DNA of 64,000 nucleotides from Apoderus coryli (taxonomy: Eukaryota > Arthropoda > Insecta > Coleoptera > Attelabidae). The translations under genes were made by a program, and so were the position numbers. Every line of letters starts with the position of its first letter. Position 1 is the stretch's first letter. The stretch covers positions 35,231,715 through 35,295,714 of the forward strand of contig OU452200.1 in NCBI GenBank assembly GCA_911728435.2, in the 5' to 3' direction. Positions 21,141 through 33,200 of the stretch are shown here, in pieces. Under the pieces are notes generated by a model. It saw only the letters and a list, made by a program, of their open reading frames with translations. It was not told the origin of the DNA and made no database searches.

Positions 21141-22458
21141 TTCTCCTTAAATCATAGGGTTTCCAACAGTGGGCTTTTAGTATTTGTGGTGCCAGAATGT
21201 TTGACAGTGAAAATTTTGTAGTAATTCATTTGGTTATTTTCATCGTACTAACTGTTGTTGTAATATAGGAAGTAGCAGTTATTTTTCCATTCCCAATGTT
21301 TCAGCTATTAACTACGAAATAAAATCGTTTTTCTTATAAAAGACTGGTTTACGTGCTTTTCAATATAAAATTGATATAGGCACCTCTTCTCTTTTCCAAA
21401 ATTTTCGAGTCTTTGTTGATACAATTTGAAAAGGCTTACAATAAAATCACTTACACTTTATTAAATTTAATGTACAATTCAAAAGTCTTATAAATTGAAA
21501 TACCTACTTAAGTATTTGTAAACATTAATAACAACAAAAAATAGTTACATAAAATCGTTGTATATAATTTTAAACCTAAAACTATTTCTCCTATTATAAC
21601 AATATGAGCATTATTGAACATCATTAAATATAGAAAATTGATTAGTTATAGGTACCTACCTACCTATATAATATTTACTCTTAAGTAGGTACCCACATAA
21701 CGCACTACCTACATCCAAATTTATTCTGTAATAAAAAAATTACGTAAATAATTTATTTAAATAATCATTCTTTAAATTAGTAATACTATGATGTAAATCT
21801 TAATTTTATCAGTATTGAGTAAAGCAAATACCTAGTGTTGATTTAAATTTACATAACGTGGACCTATAAGCATATTATTTTATCGGCACCTCAGGATATG
21901 TGGCTGCCTATTTCACCTTTGGGACGCACAATATATCGATATTTTTCTTCCGATCTCCGATATTTTTCTATCGATGTACTATTTCTGATATACTGAAAGA
22001 ATCTGTTTGACCATAAGTCGACACGAACCCTCGATTTTTTAGCTTAGAGTTTTTGATGTGACAAAACTATTTTAAAATCAAGCTATATTGTAGGTTAATT
22101 AAAGTAATTGGTTAGTCCAGCCACCTGAAGAAGATGTTAATGTTAACATCGAAATGTTGTGCTTGGTTTTCGTTAACGAAAAGATAAAAATGTTGATAAA
22201 AGTTTTGAATTAATGAACCAAGTCCCCAAAAGTAGAAAAAATTAAGAAACAAAATGTCGATATATCAAAAGTATCGATATTTTCTAATTTATGTACATCC
22301 CTGTTGCACCTATGTACACCTCGCACGTCTTTGGGGCTGAATAGGAACAAAAATAATTTCAAAAGAGATATAACCCCTAAATGGCATTTTCTTTTATTAT
22401 TAGAGACACGTGAGATTTAATTTAATTTTGTGTCTCTCACACGGAGGAACAATCATTC
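21141..22458. other. No gene supported; AT-rich spacer with a ribozyme-like core
   Basis: AT-rich DNA with TAGGTACCTACC-type short repeats near 21650-21690, and repeated TATCGATATTTTTC strings near 21933-21975 and 22260-22285. The hammerhead-like core at 22125-22154 is listed separately. Confidence 0.5.
22125..22154 (+). other. Hammerhead-ribozyme-like core sequence
   Basis: CTGAAGA (fits CUGANGA) is followed by an 8-bp perfect stem GATGTTAA-TG-TTAACATC and then GAAA, which is the order of a hammerhead catalytic core around helix II. I could not find convincing partners for helices I and III or a clear cleavage triplet. A 16-base perfect palindrome (TTTTCGTTAACGAAAA) follows about 14 bases later. 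Similar motifs occur in Penelope-like and other retroelements, so this may be a retroelement relic, or chance. Confidence 0.35.
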
Positions 22459-23960
22459 TTGTACGATGATAATGGTTCATCAGATACACTGAAGCAAACA
22501 AAAGAGTTTTTGGAACAGTCAACATTGAAAATACTACTTTTGCAAATCTTCTTTTTCAGTAAAATATTCGAACACATATATAACATAAGACTCACTCGAT
22601 ACCTTGAAAAATTTAATTTACTTGCAAATCAACAGCATGGTTTTAGAGCAAAAAGATCAACAGAAACAGCACTTAGTCAAGCCCTGGTACACATATACAG
22701 ATCATTAAACAATAAGGAATTTGTGCTGGGACTATTTTTCGATCTGAGTAGAGCTTTTGACACCGTCAATCGTGAACTACTGATGAGAAGGCTGAATGAT
22801 GTGGGTGTAAGGGGAACGGCGGCTGCCTGGATATCTAGCTATCTACAATCACGCACACAAACGGTTGAGGTTGATGGTGTTCGTTCTAAAGTAGCATTCA
22901 CAAATAAAGGAATACCCCAGGGATCATGTTTGTCACCCACACTGTTTAACATTTTTATTAACGAATTACCGAACAAAATCAAGGAATTCGGAACTCCCGT
23001 TCTCTACGCCGACGACACAAGCGCCATAATAACCGACAAACAGGAGATAAATGTCGTGAAAAGCATGTAGTTGTGAAGATAGCCGATTGATGTAAGCTGA
23101 ACGGACTCTCACTTAACGCCTCTAAGACGGTCGCTCTTTCGATTACAGCAAATAACAAAAGGCCTGATAAAAGTTTATTAATACGTATGGGCGGCAAATC
23201 CGTGAGGCAGGTAGATAACACCAAATTTTTAGGCGTAATCACGGACGAAAGATTAACTTGGGGCAACCATATTGACCGCGTCACACAAAAGTTGAGTAGC
23301 TGTGTATTTCTCATAAGGAACACACACTGTATCGCGTTCGGTCCTCAGGTTGCTTTACTTCGGACTGGTGCAGTCGACTATGGCTTACGGTATAATGTAC
23401 TGGGGAGGGGCAGGTGATACAATTAGGGTCTTTAAAAAACAGAAAAAAATCATTAGAACAATGACTAAAATAAATCAGAAAACCTCGTGTAAAACTTACT
23501 TTAAAATGCTGAACATAATGACCCTCCCTTGCCTATACATGTACGCACTGATAATCAACATAAAAAAGCTATCAGGATCAATAAAAAAAAGAGAAAATAT
23601 ACACAATTATGATACGAGAATTAAGGACAGCCTAGAATTGCCATTCTCCAGACTATCGAAGGGTCAGAAAAACCCGAACTATATAGGTATCAAATGTTTT
23701 AACAAGATTCTGAGAGTTGGAGGGTTCGCGGACATGAAAATAGATAAGTTCAAGCTCGAGCTGAAAGACTTTTTTGTTCGTGAATGTTTTTACTCAGTTG
23801 ACGAATTTTTAAATTATTAATTGTTTGTTTTGTCGCTGTGATACTTGTAATATGTAACTGCTGTATACTGCTTGATTTTTATTTTTATTGATATTTTGAC
23901 GAGCCGACAATGTAATGTATTACATTCTATGGCAAATAAAGAATTTGAATATGCTATATT
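22459..23960 (+). mobile_element. 5'-truncated Jockey-type LINE with damaged reverse transcriptase
   Basis: The first frame (to 23070) carries LLANQQHGFRAKRSTETALS, FFDLSRAFDTVNRELL, KGIPQGSCLSPTLFNIFINE and the catalytic LYADDTSA block. A frameshift follows, then 23187-23417 (TKFLGVITDERLTWGNHIDR) and 23350-23820 with the C-terminal connection region. There is no endonuclease or RNase H. The 3' end is CATTCTATGGCAAATAAAGAATTTG at about 23920-23945, with a polyadenylation-like AATAAA. Frameshifts make it inactive. Confidence 0.85.
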
Positions 23961-24284
23961 TCTCGTTTTATTGATTTATTTTGCAAAACTTTTTGGTGCG
24001 ATTTACGTAACGAACCGTTAAGGTACGGTACAAACCAACCCAACTGATCCATTCTTTGATAAATATAGATTTAATTCACATTCATTTTACACAAAGAAAA
24101 AGGGTCTGCTCTGGTGCCAATGTTTTAAGATTTGATTAAATGCACTGCAATTCTTAAAAACTTTGGTATAAAAAATCATAAACTAATATTCTCATGATGA
24201 CAAATCTTCCTCTATAATATCATCTAACGATTTAATTGGTTCGACTTTGTTTAGCCTAAGCACATTGTTAAATTTAAATTTCAA
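23961..24284. other. 3' flank/3' UTR of the cadherin gene
   Basis: No coding sequence. It should contain the 3' UTR of the minus-strand cadherin gene, but I could not single out a convincing polyadenylation signal. Confidence 0.4.
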
Positions 24285-27200
24285 TCATAATTCAGTCGTT
24301 TCCAATTTACGTGGTAATGTTTGGTATACATTGAAAATTGTCTGACCACCACCAGCATTGTTATCAATTTCCTGCATTTGTGGCAACGATTCTGGACCAT
24401 CAGCGCATACAACGTTTTCGTCAAGGGAATCGTGGTCAGATGTGTGGCTGAAAAGGAAATATTTACTTTGTGATTAAATCAATTATTGTTATTTTAAACC
24501 GAACATATGCGTTTGGGAAGCTTCACCTATAGGCGAATCGACCAATAATGGAAGTATGTAAATGTTGCGTTGCTATGCTGAAGAAGGGACTCCACGCCAA
24601 ACCATAAATCTTTTTTACATACCGCGAACAAAAAGCCAACTCTACCAAAATGGCACGAATTTAGCAACCCGATTAGTTTAACGAGGACAATTGGGGTGCA
24701 TGGTCTTAAAAATTATTGGTGCCAATAAAAAAATAATTTTTCCTTTCCCAATGTTTCAGAACTGTTTAAATAAAAGTCTAACTTCTTTTTTTATCATTTA
24801 AATATCATCCACTTTGATAGCCATTCTAGCACTGAGCTCTTAATTCATCAGCTCAAAAATACTATAGTAATGTCTAGACAAACTCCCTCCATTGTAGCAG
24901 ACCATTTTGTGGTTTACGAAAGAATTCCTTCAGGAATATGTTTAAAATAAACACATCACAAGATATTTCTTAGTACTTCTAGGATCACGAAAGAGCAAAA
25001 CTTATTTGGATTTCAATAAAAGCACGGCGGTTACGTATTTCCTATTGGACATTGTCGCATGAGGAAACATATGGCAAGATTGAACCTAGAGGAAACTCAC
25101 GAATGCAACTTCTGCAGAGAAAATAGCAAGACTCCTGAACTCCTAAATATCAGAATTTTAATCTTACCTAAAGTCGTCAGAATTTTTGTACCAATCATTT
25201 TCATATGCTTTCAACCATATAGGATTACTGCCCTCCATGCTATGTTTATTCGTATTTGGAACGCGTCCACTGATTATACTCAATCCGCGACCATCGATAT
25301 CGGAATCCGCTCGCACTAAAATCATTTGAAATTAGTTGTTAAGCAATTTGTCCAAATTTCCTACCCACCATATGCATTAGCTGTGGCTGCCTTCAATTTT
25401 CTATTATAGATTTGCCGTTGGTTCACACACAATGCCAAAGAAAGCATCAGAAGAAGCATCAAAAATAATGTAGTAGCAGTTAACCAGAACGTCGTACCAG
25501 CAGATCGTATATTCGTCTCCAACGCTAAACTACCTCCAGGTTGCGTATCCAACACATTAAAATCCTACGAGTGAAAATATTTTATTTTTTAACTTCTCCC
25601 CAACCCTCCTCACTTACTTTGAAAAGTTCGTTCAGTTTTTCCGTATTCTGGTCAATCAACCTTAAAACTTCCTCAACTTCGAGTATAGAATTATCGCGCC
25701 GATCCACCAAGTGAAGATACAAGTCAGTTCTAGTCTTGTCAACTGTTCCATCATGATTGGCATGAATTTTAAAGTCATCCACATTGACGATTGCACCAGT
25801 CACATTACCTAAAACCCTATTTAAAACCCTTAGTGACTTATTTCGACAATATTAATTGAAAATAACCACTTACTGTCTAAATATCTCTATCCGCTCCCTC
25901 AAATCGGCTGCATGCTGCCTCAAAACGAACCTCACTCTTTGATCTTCTCTCAACAAATAAATAAACACACGCGCCATATCCTGCAAACCGTCGGTATCGT
26001 TTGCTAATACCATGAAATCGAAATAACCCTTCATCCCCTGTTGCGGATCAAAATTCAACATAACAGCCCCACTATTCTTCTCAACTAAAAACGGTTGCCG
26101 TACAACGTTGTCCAAACCTTCGGTCAACGTCATTTGGATTTTTCCTATCAAATAGTATGAGATTTCGGCATTTTCACCTGCATCCACATCCTCAGCCTTG
26201 ACAGACATGAATTTCGTTCCAAAACTTGTCGCTGTACTCACGCCACCGGTAAAGATTCTGTGGATGAATTGTGGCGCATTATCGTTGACATCCTCGACGT
26301 TGATCATAACTTTTAGTTGAGTATCGTCATTTGGATCGAAAAAGTTTTCCGGCTCAGGTTGATGGGCACAGTCTTCAGTGGCTTTGATTAGAAGCGTGTA
26401 AGAGTCTTTCTCCTCTCGATCGAGTTCACGAGTAACCTAAAAATAAAACAATCGGTTGTGATACCCCAAAACTTTCCCGGCAAGATATAATATTCAACTT
26501 GGGAAACGAAACAGATCTAACTTTTTTAAATATATACCAGTTAATCATTCACAATTGCCTTATCTAGAGCATGGCCTTCCGGCGCTTGCAGGAAAACAAC
26601 CGTGATTCAACTTTAATCTAGTTTTCCTTTCTTTAACAATTTACATCAGTATTTTGATGAAACCTTGTCTGATAGATGGATCGGCCGAAAAGGAAGAATG
26701 GAGTGGGTCGCAGTCACCAGATTTAAACATTTTTTGCGGGGTTACTTGAAAACTAAAATTTATAAGACTCAACGACGTGGGCAAGAATTTTTCCGAAGTG
26801 GTCCCTGTTTCTTTTTTGATTGGACCATTCTGTATAGATGGGACTCTATTTGTAAGACTGTCTTGGAAGAGTGTAAAGCACACAACAAGAGCATTTTCTT
26901 ACCGATAGCACATGATCAGTTGCATGTAGATAAAACAATCCATTCTCATTACCACCGACTATATAATAACATATTGGTCCTGGCGGATTATCTAATTCCA
27001 ACTCATCTCTATCAATTGTTTTGGGAAGCAATTGAAATTCCGTCCCTGGGATACTGTTTTCTGTAAACACATTTTAATTTTGTGCATTAGCAATGTAAAT
27101 CTACACTTTAGCAAGTTTCCTTACCTGTGAAATTTATTTTAAACTCATCAACTGTAAAATGGGGCTGATATTCGTTAATGTCACTCACATAAACGGTCAG

Positions 27201-30200
27201 ATCTAAGTCGGAGCTTAACGGTGTTGGTAAACCCAAATCATATGCTTCAATACGGATCTATAACAATAATTACAACTTATTTTTGCTACTTGAAATAAAA
27301 TTGAACATCTTACATCGTAAATTTTCTGTTTCCTGCGATTTAGTGGCAATCGAAGTTCCAATATACCGGAAACCGGTTGTAGATTATAAGTTTTCCAATG
27401 GCCGGCTGGATCCGGTTTCAGTTTATATCTGACCATCCCATTTTGTCCTACATCCTCGTCTTTGGCAATAATCTGCACAAGTGCACTACCTACAGTGGCA
27501 TTCTAAAACACAACAATGTTTTTCATTGAAAACAAAACAACCTGCGTTGTTTTGAAATGATTGCGTACCTCTGGAACTTTCAAAGTTGAGTTATGTGGTG
27601 GACTAACAAATATTGGGGCATGATCGTTATAGTCCGATACACAAATGTTGATTTCTTCCTCAACCATATGCGTAGGCATGCCTAAATCCTGTGCGCGAAT
27701 TGTTAGACTAAAATTTCCATGTTGGCCTTTAAGTGAATCAATTGTGGTAATTACGGCTGTCTGATCGTCAGTTTGGAATAGTTCGAATAGATTTGCTTCA
27801 TTATCGTCTGCGATTTCTACGATTACCTAAACATTTTTTCAAATAGAACATTAGAAATAAACATTACCATAATATACAGGGTAGCTCTTTCAAAACTTAT
27901 TAACCCGTTGTTTTTTTTTTCGATAAGAAACAGAAAAATGCTTAGACCTGCCGCATTAGTTTTACCAACAGAAAAAACCTAACTTGTTTTAGGAATGGTA
28001 GGTACATACTTGCCCATTGGGTGTTTTAGAATCATCCCTATCAGAAACATGAATCGTTAAAATCGCTAAACCAGGTTCCTGAAACTCTGTAATATTAACA
28101 CAACCGGGCGGTACTTGAAGTTTTGGAGCATTATCGTTGACATCCAAAATCGTTATACTAGAAACACAACAGTAGATTTTAATTAAATATTAACACCACA
28201 ACTATAATAATAACATACGAAGAAACTCACTTAATATGTTTAAAAGCATTCCGACTTTCCCCATTATGATAACCAAACTGATAATTATCCCAGGCCTCCA
28301 CAATCAACAAATAACTCTCTTTATCCTCGCGATCTAATTTTTCTGCAACTTTTAAACTTCCAGTTTCTGGTTCTAAAGTAAACATTCCATGCGATGATAT
28401 CCGATCCAACAAATACGTCACTTTACCGTATTCACCTGAATCGGCATCTGTAGCTTTTAAAATTGCAACTTCTTTACCCACTGGAGTGTCTTCATAAATG
28501 GCTAGGGATTGTGGTTCATGCAGAAAGACCGGGCTGTTGTCATTCTCGTCTAATATCTGCATGAAGATCTCGATTCGAGACGATCTTGGTGGGTTGCCTG
28601 CATCCGTAGCTTTTACCTGTAAACATGAATTCCTTTAGGTTTCTCATTAAAAGGTTTTTATAGAAAACCTTACCGTTAAATTAATCCATTCGTACGTCTC
28701 CCGATCAATTTTACTCGCAACAAACAACTCTCCACTATTACTATCTAAATGGACTAAATTCCCGAAATCCAGTCGACCATCCAAACTATACATAACAGTT
28801 TTGTTCTTGTCAGGATCATCAGCTGTGACTCTACCAATAACTATACCGTTTTTCGTATTTTCTGATATGGTAAATTTATAAAAACCCTCTCGAAACTTTG
28901 GACTATTATCATTCACATCGTTAACGTTAATTGTAATAGAAGCTAAAAAGCAATAATGTCAAATTGGATTTAAAAACCTTATTATTAGCGATTACCCATC
29001 GCAAATTGTGGTCCAGTTTCAGAGTGGACATCTTCAACTTTAACTCCAAGTCGAATATATTCTACTACTTCTCTATCAAGTTGTTTTGCTAACGAAAATA
29101 TTCCGTTAGTTGCATTAATTTTAAAGGCACTAGAGCAGTTAAAATCAGCTAATTTTAATGGGAAACCATCTTCATTCTTTGTCTCGCATATTTGTGAATC
29201 AATGTTGTAGACTAAATTTGAATTTGAGTCCAAATCGTTTGCAAGCATGCGAGTTAAAACAGTACCTACCTGAAATTCATCAGAACAATTACTTACATTC
29301 AGGCGTATAATTTTTATACTTTTGATCCAATTTCCATAAAACAATGAAAAGATTTGGACTTGAGGTCCCAGAGAAGTTTCTGTAGCAAATTATTTAATTC
29401 ATTTTTATAATTTACTTTGTTCTGTGCATATAAACTTATCGGTCGAAAGCGAGGGTGCTTGATGATGTAGTGCGCGCATGATTTTATTCAATTCGAATTT
29501 CCCGCTACTACTAAACACTGAATACAAACTTGTGTTTCCTTACATTGATATTTTCATCCACATCAATCACCACATTACTGTTAATAAATTCCGGTTTCTT
29601 ATTGTTAATATCATTTACAGTAATATTAACAACAACGGGGCTCTGCAATTGATGATCACCAGTTGCTCCATCCATTCCCACAACTTTAAGCGAATAATGC
29701 CTAGTTCTAGCTTGACTTAGATCAGGATCTAGCGAGGCACCTGGAGCCACTGATATAACACCATTTTCTGGATTTATCACAAATTTATCTGAAGCACCTT
29801 GCTGGATTCGATACAAGATCAAATTATTCGGACTGGAACCATCCAAATCGTACGCTGTAACCTAAAATGATACGTTCCTAATAAGTTTCTTAAGTGAGAA
29901 TAATCATTAAGTTGTTATAGTGACCTGTAACACTGTTGTCCCAGCGAGAACATTTTCTGGCACAGTCTTATTATAAAAATTTTGTCTAAACTGTGGAGCA
30001 TGATCGTTGACATCTTCCACAAAAACCACTAGTGATGTATCACTGAACAAACTAGGACTACCCCAATCTCTAGCTCGTACTGTTAAATATAGAATTCGGA
30101 CATGTTCACTGGTTGAACCGTCAAGTAATTCAAAATCTAAGGGATGCAATGGTTTTATCAATCCTCTTTTATTGTCAATACTGAAGTTTTTGTGAAGTTC

Positions 30201-33200
30201 ACCAAAGAGAATGTACTCGATTTCGCTGTTTTTTGTTCCTGTAATTTGAATTGCCAATAAGTCACCGGATCCACCAGTGAAGCGGAAAATTTAACAATTT
30301 ATTCAACTATATCAGAAAAAAAATGTTGAGGAAACTGGCTCCACATTGAATTTTAAGCATAAAGAGTGTAACGAAGTTACTAAATTGTATATATTCTATC
30401 ATCTGCCCCGGCCGACTTAACGACATAGTAGGTATTTGCTCCGTCCTGCTAGCATTCATAGCAGGCCCCACTCCCGCGGTGGGGTATAAAAGAGCCAGCC
30501 GTTCAATGCAAACGGCACTCTGCCTCTGCACTCGAGCGCCGAACAGAGAACATCTACCTTCAGCAGTAGTAGAGTAAGTTCACCGTCAGTGCAGTGTCGT
30601 ACCAGTGTAGGTAGCGGTGGGAAGCCCTGCGAAGGCGGACACCCAGCTTATGCTGTCAGTGGCGTACCGGTTTTTCACCCTGTACCGAACCAGTGTGGGT
30701 AGCGGTGGGAGGCCCTGCGCAGGCGGACGTCTCACCCCTGCTTAGTAAGCGCCGAACTCTGGTATCGGTTGGGAGCCCTGCGTAGGCGGACACCCAGCTT
30801 ATGCTGGCAGTTGCGTACTGGTTGTTCACCCTGTAGTACCAGTGTGGGTAGCTGTGGGAAGCCCTGCGTAGGCGGACATCTCACCCCTGCTTAATAAACG
30901 CCAAACTCCGGTATCGGTTGGGAGGCCTGCGTAGGCGGACACCCAGCATATGCTGGCAGTGATGCACTGGTTATTTCATCCTGTACCGGACCAGTGTAAT
31001 AACAGTGGGAAGCCCTGCGTAGACGGACATCTCACTCCTGCTGACAAACGTCAAACTTCGGTATTGGTGGGGAGCCCTGCGTAGGCGGACACCCGACCTC
31101 TACTGCCAATGGCGTACCTGGTCATTCTGTGGTAGCGGTGGGAAGCCACGCGTAGCCTGACATTTCACCCCTGCTGCAGAGCGCCGAACTTGAGGATCTG
31201 GTGGAGAGCCATGCGTAGGCGGACGCTTCACCTTTTTCTGCCAGTGGCATGACTCCCGTCCGAAAGCAAACCGTATCCTAGTATATAGAAAGGCCGAGTT
31301 CTCAGAGGTTTCCGCAAATAACACCGTCACCCCCTTATACCGTTTCTATTGTTCATTTATAATTATTTATTCTATTTTTCTTTATTGTATTTATTAGTGT
31401 AAATAAATGAAAGTTTAATTTATACAGACTCTGTTATTTATCGGGCTCTCACAACTTGACCCCTGGTATAATCAGTTCTTCGGCTAACTGCCCGGAGCAA
31501 TACAGTGTTGTCCTTTACACTTTAAAATAAAGGACTGGCGCCCGAGAAGACCGAACAGCACCGAAACCGACACTCAGGAAAGTAAAGCGACATTACAAGA
31601 GCAACAAGACCTGAATAATAATAATATTCAAAATTTGGATGATACAATTGCTTACCATTTAAATCGGCATCACGGGCTTCTACTTTCAGAACTGTATCGA
31701 AATCCTTCTTGTTCTCGCGTAATCTTGCCTCATATCGATTTTGCGTAAACAATGGTGGATTATCATTCACATCCAATAAGTTTATAATCAGTTGAACTGA
31801 ATTTCTATTTCCATTCCCCAAATCGTCTCGGGCTTCAACTGTAAGATAATGCCGAGATACTTGTTCTCTATCCCAATTCGACCCTCCAACTAGTTTTACA
31901 GTTATAATACCAGAAGTTGGATGCAAAGTCAACCTGAAATGTACAGTAAATGGATACAGTAGTAATAATAGTTAAGCATATCGTTATATGACTTACATAT
32001 TTGCTATACTTCCCGCTAAATTAGTGTATCTTACACCTAACGTTCCAAAATCACCAGCGTCTTCGTCAAGTGCCTGCACCCAAGCTACAGTGGTACCAAT
32101 CTCACAATTCTCTGGGACAGACACTTCATACAAACTTTTAGTAAATTCAGGGTAATTATCGTTTCTATCGAAAATGGTGACTTTCACCGGAACTTCAGTA
32201 AATTTTGGATCATGCTCTGTAATTTCCTTTGCACCAATTGTAAAATTAATACTTTTTATCCGTTCGTAATCGATGGCAGTACTATTTTTTACTTTAATGA
32301 TGAATGTTGCTTCGTTCACAGCATTCGTTGGCGATATTTCAAAAATATCTTCAGCGCCTTTAATGTAGAGTTGGAAAGTCCCATTTGCACCCTAGGTTAA
32401 GAAGGATTGTATAATATTTATTTAAGCTGGCGATACATTTTTGTCACACTTGGACAAAAAGTAACAAGGACGTAGCTATAGAATATACACTATTGGACAA
32501 AATTAGAGCAACAAAGTGCTTTTATTTCTTTGAATTTGAAAAACTAATTGAATGTGTTGTAATCCCCAGTTAATTTTAATGAAATATTATCCCCAATATT
32601 AGTAATATTTCACAATATTTTGGTACACTTTAAATGAAATGCAGGTACAGAAATATTTATATAATTATAAAGATCGACGAAATGAAGTGCGACAAAAGTA
32701 AAGCAACAAATTGTGTCAACAGTACTTTATTTTACATATTACGATAAAAAACATTAAACACATTAAATAATTAATTAAAATAGCTAGAAGTATTATGTTA
32801 ATAATTAATAGAATATCCATTATTATTTATTATTTGCGAGCAACGTCGCAGCATTGAAGCAATCAATTTTTGGACAGTATTTTCGGAAAGGTTTCTCCAA
32901 ACTCCATTGATTTTATTTACCAATGATGGTTTATTTGTGAATACTTGTGTACGAATTCCACGCTCAACTTCTTCACATAGATTTTAAATAAAATAAAAGC
33001 TCTGAGGATATAGTGCCGCCCACTCCAAAACCAGAACGTTATTTTCTTGAAACCACTCTTGAACAATTCGTGTTTTGGATCGTTATCCTATTAGAAAATA
33101 AAATGCAACGGCATTTCCCACTCTGCATAAGGCAACATTACATTTTGCATTAGATGTCTATAGACAAATCGATCCATGGTGTCATTAATGAAGTTTAAAG

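Noticed and set aside
25801..25816. Acceptor at TTTTAG directly before GTAATGTGACTGG for cadherin exon 20
   Set aside because: Joining there gives CAG TAA, a stop. The AG eight bases upstream (AAATAG) keeps the frame (Q-VLGNVTGAIVN).
31100..31330. Minus-strand open frame in the LTR repeat array
   Set aside because: GC-rich tandem repeats produce open frames easily; it is antisense to the LTR's own TATA and polyadenylation signals.
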